From positions 1-32,824 of the forward strand of contig JAAFJT010000052.1 of the NCBI GenBank assembly GCA_013298955.1: a DNA stretch of 32,824 nt. The letters are read 5' to 3'. This DNA is from Chitinophagales bacterium. GTDB taxonomy: Bacteria > Bacteroidota > Bacteroidia > Chitinophagales > Saprospiraceae. The notes beneath the pieces are model-generated. The model was not told the origin of the DNA. It ran no database searches and worked only from the letters and a program-made list of their open reading frames with translations. How positions within the stretch are numbered: position 1 is the first letter of the stretch; each line of letters begins with the position of its first letter. Position numbers and translations under genes: made by a program. Positions 26,101 through 32,095 of the stretch are shown here, in pieces.

Positions 26101-26691
26101 AGTGCGGGTGTCGCCTGGACACATGTTTACATGCACTTGAATAATGACAGGAATGTTTTGATTAAGCAAATCAACTAACATTTGCTCTGTTATTGCACCA
26201 GAGGAAGTTACATAAGTACTATTTGTACAACTATTATTATATTCCTGCCCGTACCACTTTCCATCGAATCCTAATTGGGATGCCCTTAACACTAATGAAC
26301 CTCCATGAGGAGTACCCGTTCCACAAGCATCATGAGGGCAAGAGCCAGCAGTTTCTATTGCGATATTGTGGTCTAAGATATTTTGCTTTCCTTGATTTAG
26401 TAATGATGCTGTTCCAAAGCCTCTTCCTTGGTATTTGGCTAAAATCATTTCCAAACAAGTTGGACCGCAAAAAGCGTTTGAAAACCCCGCGTCACCACAA
26501 TTTGTTTTGTGTTGACTGATAAATGGTGCAAAAACGTTTGATGACACTTGACCTTGCCCAACAACTTTTATTGGGCTCATTAACAAAACAAAAAATAATA
26601 TCCAATGTGATAGTAGGTTAAGAAATAGCCACGAAGCAGAGAATTTAGTAAAAGAAGGGAGCGCGAAGCGCGAGCCGTAAAAACGTTTCAT
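20161..26691 (-). CDS. Giant secreted C39-peptidase-like/SLH/CARDB/T9SS protein
   Basis: This 2176-residue protein has a long signal region (hydrophobic core SHWILFFVLLMSPIKVVG). A papain-like C39_2-type domain spans about 60-225, with Cys75 in FCGPTCLEM, His198 in THWMVL and Asp218 in RVNDPG as the likely triad. SLH-like units span about 376-520 (WVKEYVERGIKWGIFTG, VLKRGQAAKVIVAAA). Then come fibronectin III domains (near 755 and 1220), a PKD-like domain, and two CARDB-like domains (near 960 and 1090, each with SNENNN). Ycf48/BNR-type repeats with DGGxTW motifs span about 1350-1650, followed by Ig-like modules and a T9SS tail (VFPNPTDGQLWIQL ... NGVYHVQII). The start at 26691 is preferred over 26748 because a promoter lies between. 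It is probably exported to the cell surface; the peptidase substrate is unknown. Confidence 0.85.
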   Translation of the reverse strand: MKRFYGSRFALPSFTKFSASWLFLNLLSHWILFFVLLMSPIKVVGQGQVSSNVFAPFISQHKTNCGDAGFSNAFCGPTCLEMILAKYQGRGFGTASLLNQGKQNILDHNIAIETAGSCPHDACGTGTPHGGSLVLRASQLGFDGKWYGQEYNNSCTNSTYVTSSGAITEQMLVDLLNQNIPVIIQVHVNMCPGDTRTHWMVLREINTDNTNGYVRVNDPGRTNGACNYPGKANLSSCAAPGADCSNDFGNYYPITKFRTTWEQLGKTAVVIYNRQPNQNLPIYAGSKTVPRNFELYFRASQINGETPSSIQNLQIGAISIPTVSALLPASPAVPTNGIYQFNALPTANLFNGLSNDNSYNISFQVVTTQGHTYRFLGLNQAYLKDPTALNALLGTQTWVKEYVERGIKWGIFTGNTGVSSTNFGASDVLKRGQAAKVIVAAAIYAHVPNRLINVSAAADFPNLVPTVDNFYTYIHTLRNWGIIDGSIDFKPNDPIKMKDFCRWIDLAMQFTASNEAPASILTSSRVVINVTGTNSANYKTSMERLKNIIVKTDDLQNIGYEAIASYADFSNFVQPYINTITITGEDVVTRGKMAKIITNTYNAAYAIYNNNAAPPIAPHEGMQISSSLLDVTDLVILGDKFENADIAIGSAPNSTQQTYSITSGGVLNLLYGSDNDATGNPLHFYWSMEKNGAALTSTSTNHKMVRFTAPTVSVTTRWKLYTYVANNKGKSNETFITITVDPVGGGGGTGVTTPTQNANSLNLYGETTSSISATWTRGNGQFCLVTCTELSGVPPDQPEYRIYTGNSNFATAPAVFSSSDSKVVYTGTGNNVTVTGLQPNTSYRFIVYEYNGNADVTVRYGFTGALPEQQTRTLRTGIVTTTADFTYPATIIAGFNTTFTSTSTNYTALAWTAPGASSNIATCSVNFPTAGTYNVTLVASNSTTGQSVSTTKTVSVVTLASTLPDLSPQNLSLSVSALTAGESVRATCYVNNSSTLAGSQSSNITFRLSTDPIFDENDYGLGQATYTINAGQSVLVTHNMTISNIQATGSYYIVAKADYWFGAPNGLISESNENNNTIAIPLRIQAALPDLMIQNGTIPATTIASGQSILGNITVRNLGIVDLLYLVKGTAYLSIDNQFDPATDIPIGTFLPSGLYANTTVNASLNLQPSLTMPNGNYYLFIAIDYQGTDYDNNRESNENNNLFTYASQITIANPNQPTTQATNLQLSNITSNGVQLTWTRGNGQSCIVIARSKNNIPQITGDNKNYIANADYTIAQQINYGNDPNGIYRDSRVVYDGTGTSVNVTGLNSNETYTFIVLEYNGTGTSKDYLQTTANNGVSSHTLYANANTSFTRMSGAIVSSVRSTAVKFFDQAKGFQYREDNNYAVTNDGGKTWLQKKQFLNGSGWAKESWAGNSGTGWIALDDGDIFKTSDFGHNWTRQVVPVNRYFNDIHFVDANTGYIACRDILNSSTNDGALLKTTNGGANWSILTTISRPIGAVYFLNAQLGWATTFAESSSTNKIILKTTDGGQTWSRSPEIVVTGCYGDLVDIYFTTPQKGVAIAYCGTLLRTIDGGATWSVSAALPTEYSFAKIQFADSLVGYINRKNARLAKTTDGGATWSLIPIQTDDVTGSLAVLSVLDANTVFVGGTTGILKTSTGAQAQGIKLNPFVQQSICSGSSIQLPVRATGTFDATNNFTVQLSNASGSFSTPTTLTTFTNVGNDSIECALPNTLAQGSNYRLRVLSSSPQLVSDTSNALIINGMPAISVSVTASNGTQICVGTNAPFQATPTNGGNTPSYQWKLNGANVGTNAPTFNSTTLQDGDAIWVEMRSSAACASVTPAQSAPVSMQVTTVNQPFIQTIDNTLTSSSTIGNQWFLNGVALIGATTPFYTLTSSAQNGSYTVRVTQNGCSATSQAVVFAYAPPSIRTQTLTQTQYCVGATLKLPYSLNGNFNANATFNVELSNSTGSFVAPTLVSSFVTPPVDSITCSLPISLTTGNGYRLRITASNPVAVSDTTTPLTITNLTTPTIQVSGHVLASSSASGNQWFFNGQAIVGATNQFYTATQTGFYTVRVTQNGCQATSNLLNHIVSATHDVDNGLSVNVFPNPTDGQLWIQLNSVDKATIQIWNAIGQVVARRDATQSLTSFDLNPLPNGVYHVQIIAANGQLVQKVVLQR

Positions 26692-26735
26692 TCCAAAAAG
26701 AATTAGAGGTTTACAAATGATTTTTAAAATATATG

Positions 26736-26769
26736 CAAAAATAACCAATATTTCTTAAAAAGTGACAAA
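26736..26769 (-). promoter_or_regulatory. Possible promoter of the C39/T9SS gene
   Basis: On the minus strand TTTG (26766-26769), 22 bases, then TATTTTTG (26736-26743). The boxes fit the Bacteroidota consensus, but the spacer is longer than the usual 19-21. It would start transcription about 40 bases before the ATG at 26691. Confidence 0.35.
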
Positions 26770-26784
26770 AAGACGATAATTATT

Positions 26785-26928
26785 TTATCTATAAGCCCAC
26801 GCCAAATCTTGGCAGGACATATACGCCTCTAATTTCGATTCGGAGGATTGAATTTTGTACTTTTCCTGCCCACAATCCCATTCGTACAAATCCAGCCTTT
26901 CCACTAAGAAAATCTCCAATTCTTCCAC
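26785..26928 (-). CDS. Small ORF A of the repeated cassette leader (47 residues)
   Basis: An open frame with a GTG start reads VEELEIFLVERLDLYEWDC, then GQEKYKIQSSESKLEAYMS, and ends DLAWAYR. The same frame, with GTG codons at the same two positions, is open in the copy at 31896-32048. There the C-terminal half differs but EIxGKYV-like positions remain. The copy at 29583-29745 is closed by stops. Coding status is uncertain, because the DNA is itself a repeat and similarity alone does not prove translation. If real, this would be the ORF of a mini-cassette that follows attC-like copy A. Confidence 0.3.
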   Translation of the reverse strand: MEELEIFLVERLDLYEWDCGQEKYKIQSSESKLEAYMSCQDLAWAYR

Positions 26929-26964
26929 AACTTCTTAATGGAAAGCGAGCTTAATATTATATAT

Positions 26965-27298
26965 ATGAGGGGTGGACATAACCTATTCTATTGAAAATCA
27001 ATTAGTTATAATATGGTGGATGGGCATAAAAAAAGCGTTTAAAAAAATCAAAAATCTACCGACCTTTGAGGAAATTTTTAAACGCCAACTCTAATAATGT
27101 CTGCAAAATTACAATTCTTTTTGGAACTTTTGACAAAAGTATTTTTGTTACTTCCGAAAAACAAGAAAGGGGGCAAGCCCGTCACGCATTCCCAAAAACC
27201 GCAAAATACTGATAGTTTTTTACAAAATTTTAGATAATTATTTAATAATATGTAATTCATTGATAATTAATAAAAAAGAGGTTATGTCCACCCCTCAT
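26965..27298. mobile_element. 334-bp MITE with 20-bp TIRs and 8-bp target duplication
   Basis: The ends are perfect inverted repeats: ATGAGGGGTGGACATAACCT at 26965-26984 and its complement at 27279-27298. Flanking octamers TTATATAT (26957-26964) and TTATGTAT (27299-27306) match at 7 of 8 bases. Related leaders at 29678-29748 and 32025-32095 are exactly 8 bases shorter than this one after the element is removed, so they act as empty sites. The interior has a secondary inverted pair (GCGTTTAAA / TTTAAACGC) and no transposase; the 60-residue frame inside is not convincing. Families with 8-bp duplications include IS1595, IS66, ISL3 and IS256; the parent is not identified. Confidence 0.85.
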
Positions 27299-27316
27299 TT
27301 ATGTATATGTAAAAAA

Positions 27317-27409
27317 TGGTTGCAACGATGGCACTGACGCACCGCCCCGCAGTCGAGCCTTGTGCGGTGGGTTTTGCGGGGCGTTGGCGGCAGTGCTTTG
27401 TTGTCCGCA
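27317..27409 (-). other. attC-like structured element, copy A
   Basis: From left to right it has outer box GGTTGCAAC (27318-27326), inner arm GCACTG (27331-27336), stem CGCCCCGCA/TGCGGGGCG around loop GTCGAGCCTTGTGCGGTGGG, inner arm CAGTGC (27391-27396), and outer box GTTGTCCGCA (27400-27409). Its own outer boxes pair poorly. The right box is the exact complement of the left box of copy B (29749-29758). It follows the DUF262 gene by 87 bases in that gene's orientation. Confidence 0.65.
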
Positions 27410-27496
27410 TATTTTTTTAGATATTATTACCTCTCGAATTTCAAATCCACAATGTTTTCTGATACTTTCTCCGTATATTTATAATATGGTAGTCTT

Positions 27497-29377
27497 TTAA
27501 TTATTCAGTACTTTTATAATATATTCGTCATAGAATAATATTTTTTTCATTTCATCTGATGTAAATGTTAATCCATTTATCTTAGTCTGCATAAATTGTA
27601 ACATTTCAATACCTCTTTCAGAAATATTTATACTTGTCCAAGTATCGTGTTTACTAATGTCTATCTCATTATACGAACCTGTTCTAAACCTCTCCTTTTT
27701 ATCTTTCCAACTTTTGTTTCCTAACGATGAATTTTTACCATTTTTGAGGATAGTTAAGTTGCCAAGAGTATTTAACAACACTTTCTGAGCTTGTCCAAGC
27801 TTATCTTTGTCTGTAAAATTGTCTGTAAATCCACCAACTTCACTATGCCAATTAGTCGAAAAATGTTGGGGTATAATATGTTCAATAGAAGTGGCTTCAA
27901 AATCAGCAAAAGTAACTTTATTGTTTGTTTCTTTTGCTTTTCCTTTTAAAAAATCTTCATATTCAAAGAGAAAATACTTTAAGTGACCCCATCTATGAAA
28001 CCCTTTAGTACCTCTCTCATATGTAAATAAATGTTTAAATCCATTAATAATATTTGGTACAGAAATACTTGTATTTATTAAACCTTCCGTTTTTTGAATG
28101 ATTTCGTCAATGATTTCTTCTTTGTTATATATACTTCTTGCCCAAGTTGCCAGCGTACTATCACTCATCAACCCAATATTTGGTATTGTATTTCTAAACA
28201 AGAGTTGTTCAACGTTTGAAAAAAGTGGATGATTTGCATCTGAGGTTTGGTTCAAAACGGATAACAAGAATATTTTAACTTCTTTGGTGCTATTCAGAAT
28301 TAATATTTTCTGTATTATTTTTGATTTTGAATTATGGATTTGATACCAAATTGGTGCTGCTTTTGATAATTCTATTATATATTGATTTATTTTTTTATAC
28401 GTAACAGATTCTTCTTTAACTCCTTCCTCTAAATCGTATTTTTCAGGTTTATTGCAGAACATTTGAAATACTTTTTCTTCTGCTAACTTTTCAGAGAATG
28501 TAGGTGCTTTAGGTTTTCTGTATAAAGATAAATGAGCCGATAAGAACACATCCTCATCAAGTATGTGTTCTGGATTTTGCGCCAATGATAAATAAATTTT
28601 ACCCCAAGCTTCATTTATTTTTTTTCTTAAGCCTGTTTTATCTTCTTCTGTATTCGTTAATTTTTCAGTCAAATAAATCAATCTATTTTTCAGTTTTTCT
28701 AACGTTGAAAGAGGTTTCCCGCGATTATTCATTGTTTCAAATACCGCTTGAACATCTAAATCTTTCTCAATTGTTCTAATATCAAATAGCAGTGAGTTCG
28801 TTATTTTTTTAAACAGCAACTCTTTTTGTGCATCATTTAAAAGACTAATTTTATCCCTAAAAAAAGTTTTAGCAACACTTAAATTCTTTGTGTATTGATT
28901 TTGGGAATTATTTTGAAGTATTATTTTTTCATCCTCGAAAATTGTGTTGAGTAGGAAATTATAGTTTTTATCAGTGGAAGAATAACTAAATTTATATACT
29001 TTACTTTCTCCCGATAAATTAGCTTTTACAGAATATGTCGTTATCAAATCTGTTTTGTGTTCGTCGCCATAGCCATCTTTGGTAACTTTTAAAAGTTCAA
29101 ACAATAAAATGCTAATAGTCGTGAGCCGCTGTTGCCCGTCTACGACATTGAAAAACTTAAAGCTTGATAACCATTTTTCATCCTGCGACGGCGTAGTTTC
29201 TTCTAAATAAATTGTGCCTGTATAATGTTTTTTTAACATTCCATCTATTACAGGTATTTCATCTATATCGTCCCATAGCTCAGAAAGTTGTTTTTCTCCC
29301 CAAGCGTAACCTCTTTGGTAATCTGGTATTCTAAAGATTCTTTGACTAAATAATTCTGAAAGATTATTAGCTGACAT
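27497..29377 (-). CDS. DUF262-DUF1524 (GmrSD-type) nuclease, probable defence protein
   Basis: This 626-residue single-chain protein has an N-terminal DUF262 domain with FRIPDYQRGYAWGEKQLSEL (about 15-34), VVDGQQRLTT, the ParB-like nucleotide-binding motif (about 77-86), and FETMNNRGKPLS. A C-terminal DUF1524 His-Me/HNH-type nuclease follows, with SIEHIIPQ (497-504) and LGNLTIL...LGNKSWKDKKERF (about 538-565). This is the plan of GmrSD-type type IV restriction enzymes, which use nucleotide binding to license cleavage of modified phage DNA. The gene is strongly AT-rich, stands alone between structured repeat copies, and is likely a transferred accessory gene. Modified-DNA specificity is family knowledge, not shown here. 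Confidence 0.9.
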   Translation of the reverse strand: MSANNLSELFSQRIFRIPDYQRGYAWGEKQLSELWDDIDEIPVIDGMLKKHYTGTIYLEETTPSQDEKWLSSFKFFNVVDGQQRLTTISILLFELLKVTKDGYGDEHKTDLITTYSVKANLSGESKVYKFSYSSTDKNYNFLLNTIFEDEKIILQNNSQNQYTKNLSVAKTFFRDKISLLNDAQKELLFKKITNSLLFDIRTIEKDLDVQAVFETMNNRGKPLSTLEKLKNRLIYLTEKLTNTEEDKTGLRKKINEAWGKIYLSLAQNPEHILDEDVFLSAHLSLYRKPKAPTFSEKLAEEKVFQMFCNKPEKYDLEEGVKEESVTYKKINQYIIELSKAAPIWYQIHNSKSKIIQKILILNSTKEVKIFLLSVLNQTSDANHPLFSNVEQLLFRNTIPNIGLMSDSTLATWARSIYNKEEIIDEIIQKTEGLINTSISVPNIINGFKHLFTYERGTKGFHRWGHLKYFLFEYEDFLKGKAKETNNKVTFADFEATSIEHIIPQHFSTNWHSEVGGFTDNFTDKDKLGQAQKVLLNTLGNLTILKNGKNSSLGNKSWKDKKERFRTGSYNEIDISKHDTWTSINISERGIEMLQFMQTKINGLTFTSDEMKKILFYDEYIIKVLNN

Positions 29378-29532
29378 ATTTGATACTTGTTGAGGTTGAA
29401 TGTTGTTGACACCAACTTGAGTTTTAGAAATATACTACAAACTCTCTCATTTGTGATTTCATTACAAATGCAAAATTAGATAGTATCATTTATTTATAAA
29501 TATTTATTTCTTATTTACGAATTTTGGCATAA

Positions 29533-29577
29533 CATCTTTGCCAACGATTTTTAGAAAAAATCGTTGGGCAAAGATGA
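29533..29577. repeat. Strong hairpin containing GTTGGGC, upstream of the DUF262 gene
   Basis: The arms CATCTTTGCCAACGATTTTT and AAAAATCGTTGGGCAAAGATG pair over 20 bp with a single bulged base. The right arm contains GTTGGGC (29563-29569), a perfect fit to the integron core GTTRRRY, and the left arm has GCCAAC. It may be a degenerate recombination site between the small-ORF leader and the DUF262 gene, or simply a terminator. Confidence 0.5.
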
Positions 29578-29582
29578 ACTTT

Positions 29583-29745
29583 TGCTGGACATATTTGCCC
29601 TCAATTTCGATTCGTATGAGTTAATTTTGTAAGATACTTTGTCTTCAATTCCATTCGTGCCAATTGAACTTGACCACTAAGAAAATACACAACTGCATGA
29701 TAACTCTTTAACTAAAATTGAGTTCTATATTATTTATATATAAAA
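29583..29745 (-). repeat. Degenerate copy B of the repeated cassette leader
   Basis: This is homologous along its length to 26813-26964 and 31930-32095. Shared blocks include GGACATATTTGCCCTCAATT, CAATTCCATTCGT and AGTTCTATATTATTTATA. The small frame seen in the other two copies is broken here by TGA and TAA codons, so this copy is a non-coding relic. It has no MITE and therefore shows the empty target site TTATATAT. Confidence 0.7.
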
Positions 29746-29748
29746 AAT

Positions 29749-29843
29749 TGCGGACAACGATTGCACTGACGCACACCCCGCGCCGTCGAGCCGTTGCGTG
29801 GGGTTACGGCGCGGGGCTGTCGGCAGTGCCCTTGTTGGCAACC
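29749..29843 (-). other. attC-like structured element, copy B
   Basis: It has outer box TGCGGACAAC (29749-29758), inner arm GCACTG (29763-29768), an 11-bp stem CCCCGCGCCGT/ACGGCGCGGGG around CGAGCCGTTGCGTGGGGTT, inner arm CAGTGC (29824-29829), and outer box GTTGGCAACC (29834-29843). The two outer boxes of this copy do not pair. The left one is complementary to copy A and the right one to copy C. It lies 49 bases past the stop of the PRTase-like gene. Confidence 0.7.
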
Positions 29844-29891
29844 GTATTTTTAAATATTTATTACCTATCGCGCTACAAACCGAGATACAAT

Positions 29892-31781
29892 CTAAGGTAG
29901 AATATCTGTAAAATCATTCCTCAACATCGAATTGGATTGCTGCGGTATTTGTTTATATAAGTAGCTTAACTCTTTTTCGCTTTGGGGTACTTTATTTGTA
30001 AAAATTTTCATCTCTCCTTCAATTCCTTCTATTGACTCATCCCATAACAATTCATATTTTAGAGTGAGATATTCTTTATTCCTGTTTATTACAATATAAT
30101 CCAGAATTCTTTCCTGCCTATCTTTATGACTAATCTTGGAGAAATTTAAGGTTAAATTCAGTCCCATACCTTTATCCAGATTGCTGCCACTAATTTCTTT
30201 TTTGTAATAAAATGGTTTAAATATCTCTGCCTCCTCAAATGAATGATTTGTGTATCGAAACTCTTGCGCTTTTTTAACTTGATATGACTGTTTATGTGGA
30301 GAAATAAGAACTTTAGGCTCATCAAAAATTAGCTCGCCTGAATTAAAACTCAATCGTAATCTCACATGATTTGCAGCTCCAATACCTATATTACTGATGT
30401 TAATTTTTAACTTACCTTGACCCGACAACTCAGCTAAATAAAGTTCAAAATTTTTTTCATAATTCCCCAACGCTATATTAACTTTATCTATATATTGTTT
30501 ATAATTTTTATAATCTGCTTCGGATAACTCATGGTTATAATTAGGTGGCAGCGGCATTCTGGTTATAGATCTCGGAAAATGAGGTAACGAATTAAATTTA
30601 TTAGAATCGAACGAATTGGAATCATATCCATACTTATGTTGAATTAGGTTTTTAAACACTTTTGATAAGGATTGATCGTCAGGAATATCAAATGTTAGAT
30701 TTCCATCTTGATCTGTTGTCCCATCTAATGGGTTAAAACCAAATATTATTTCGGGTTCTCTTATAAGAGTAACGTCAGATAACAGAATACTTGCTACTTC
30801 ATTTAAGTATATATCAAAGTCATATTTATGTTGTTCTATCTGTTTTAATTCTTGTCTTTCGGGGAATAATGGAATCCAAACTTTGCTATTAACTATTCCC
30901 GTTTTCCAAAAGAATGGTATTAAAGACTTTGGAACATTATGACTAAATACAGTTAGTTTACCGAGATTGCCGTAACCAAGCAGTCTGTTATACAATTTAT
31001 CTTTATCCCACTTTTTATCTTCATATAAAGGTTTTGAATATTCAATCACTAATTTCTTTATTCGCTCGGATTCTTCAAGGCTCTCGACAATTGGAGAGCT
31101 AAATTCTGTATAATTATAGTAATCATCTGCTCCTGACAATATCCGAAGATTAAGGTTATATTCTGACTTGATTTTATTAATTATCTCTTGACATTCTTTT
31201 GTAAGTCTTATGGCATAACATATATAGATTGGAATTTTTTTCAATTTGGTTGCATTTTCGGCTGAAAGAGGAGTTTGTATTAATTCAGGTTTTGCCTTTC
31301 CAACCAATAATTCGCTAAAAAAATCTTTTAATTGAGTCCCAGAAGTAATGTTGTCGTCAATAAAAATTAAGGAACTCGGATTTCTTCGATTCAACTCACT
31401 TTCAAGTTGGGTTACCTCTATGACACGGTTTAAAGCATCAGATTCCTCTTTAAAAATATCTTTAAAAAGAGAATAACAAATTAATGCACTACTATCTTGA
31501 GATGTACCTAAAGGGGCAATCATTGGTTGAGATTTATCTTTTTCATCTATTTTATTATAAGCCTCTTTTATTAAATGAGTAATTTTTCTACTACTTAGAA
31601 AATTAATATTGAATAATAATTTTAAAACAAGTTTTATTTTTTCGTAATCTTCAAATTGTAAGAGAAATGCTATGATTTTTTTTGGTGTAATATCCTCCGA
31701 ATAATAGGATTTGCACTTTTGAGCCAATTCTCTAATTTGGCTTGCTTCATTTTGAATGATTTGTTTTATTCTATAGTCCAT
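29892..31781 (-). CDS. Phosphoribosyltransferase-like conflict-system protein (PRTase-CE type)
   Basis: This 629-residue protein begins with a helical region (1-85). A phosphoribosyltransferase-like domain follows at about 85-300, with APLGTSQDSSALICYSLF and the PRPP-loop-like SLIFIDDNITSGTQLKDFF (137-155). The two acidic residues and the SGT turn are preserved. The middle part (about 300-450) is not recognised. A C-terminal beta-sandwich (about 455-600, LKINISNIGIGAANHVRLRLSF) resembles Ig/CARDB folds. PRTase-CE proteins were described computationally as components of biological-conflict systems. Here the gene is single, AT-rich, flanked by attC-like copies on both sides, and next to a GmrSD-type gene, which fits a defence cassette. 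The actual reaction is unknown. Confidence 0.7.
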   Translation of the reverse strand: MDYRIKQIIQNEASQIRELAQKCKSYYSEDITPKKIIAFLLQFEDYEKIKLVLKLLFNINFLSSRKITHLIKEAYNKIDEKDKSQPMIAPLGTSQDSSALICYSLFKDIFKEESDALNRVIEVTQLESELNRRNPSSLIFIDDNITSGTQLKDFFSELLVGKAKPELIQTPLSAENATKLKKIPIYICYAIRLTKECQEIINKIKSEYNLNLRILSGADDYYNYTEFSSPIVESLEESERIKKLVIEYSKPLYEDKKWDKDKLYNRLLGYGNLGKLTVFSHNVPKSLIPFFWKTGIVNSKVWIPLFPERQELKQIEQHKYDFDIYLNEVASILLSDVTLIREPEIIFGFNPLDGTTDQDGNLTFDIPDDQSLSKVFKNLIQHKYGYDSNSFDSNKFNSLPHFPRSITRMPLPPNYNHELSEADYKNYKQYIDKVNIALGNYEKNFELYLAELSGQGKLKINISNIGIGAANHVRLRLSFNSGELIFDEPKVLISPHKQSYQVKKAQEFRYTNHSFEEAEIFKPFYYKKEISGSNLDKGMGLNLTLNFSKISHKDRQERILDYIVINRNKEYLTLKYELLWDESIEGIEGEMKIFTNKVPQSEKELSYLYKQIPQQSNSMLRNDFTDILP

Positions 31782-31795
31782 TTTTAATTATGCAA

Positions 31796-31885
31796 ACAAT
31801 CGCACAAATGGATACCATCTGCTTCAAGCCTTTGCGTTATGATGCAGGCGAGCTATTGGTAAATTCCTTGTTGCAACTGTACTTT
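31796..31885 (-). other. Diverged attC-like element, copy C'
   Basis: Recognisable parts are CAAACAATCGCAC (left side), CAAGCCTTTGCGTTA (loop), and CCTTGTTGCAACTGTA followed by TATTTATTATTTAT (right side), in the same order as in the other copies. The GC-rich stem has decayed. It lies 15 bases upstream of the PRTase-like start and just after the stop of small ORF C. Confidence 0.45.
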
Positions 31886-31895
31886 TGAGTATTTA

Positions 31896-32048
31896 TTATT
31901 TATACAACTTAAAGCAAATATACATCGTTTCCAGGACATATTTGCCCTCAATTTCGTTTCCTCTGAGTGCATTTTGTAATTCATCTTGCCTCCAATTCCA
32001 TTCGTACAAATCAAGCCTTTCCACTCCCTGAATACCCAACTTTACCAC
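31896..32048 (-). CDS. Small ORF C of the repeated cassette leader (50 residues)
   Basis: With a GTG start it reads VVKLGIQGVERLDLYEW, then NWRQDELQNALRGNEIEGKY, and ends in MYICFKLYK. A second in-frame GTG at 32024 would give 42 residues. It aligns with small ORF A (26785-26928) without gaps around VERLDLYEW. It fills nearly all of a roughly 300-base unit bounded by copies C' and C, which is what a mini-cassette with one ORF would look like. No homologue is recognised, and translation is unproven. Confidence 0.35.
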   Translation of the reverse strand: MVKLGIQGVERLDLYEWNWRQDELQNALRGNEIEGKYVLETMYICFKLYK

Positions 32049-32095
32049 AATTCCTTGACTAAAAATCAGTTCTATATTATTTATAGATAAAATAT

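Noticed and set aside
27078-27260. 60-residue ORF inside the MITE
   Set aside because: It has no recognisable domain, and an element of 334 bp with terminal repeats is better explained as non-autonomous.
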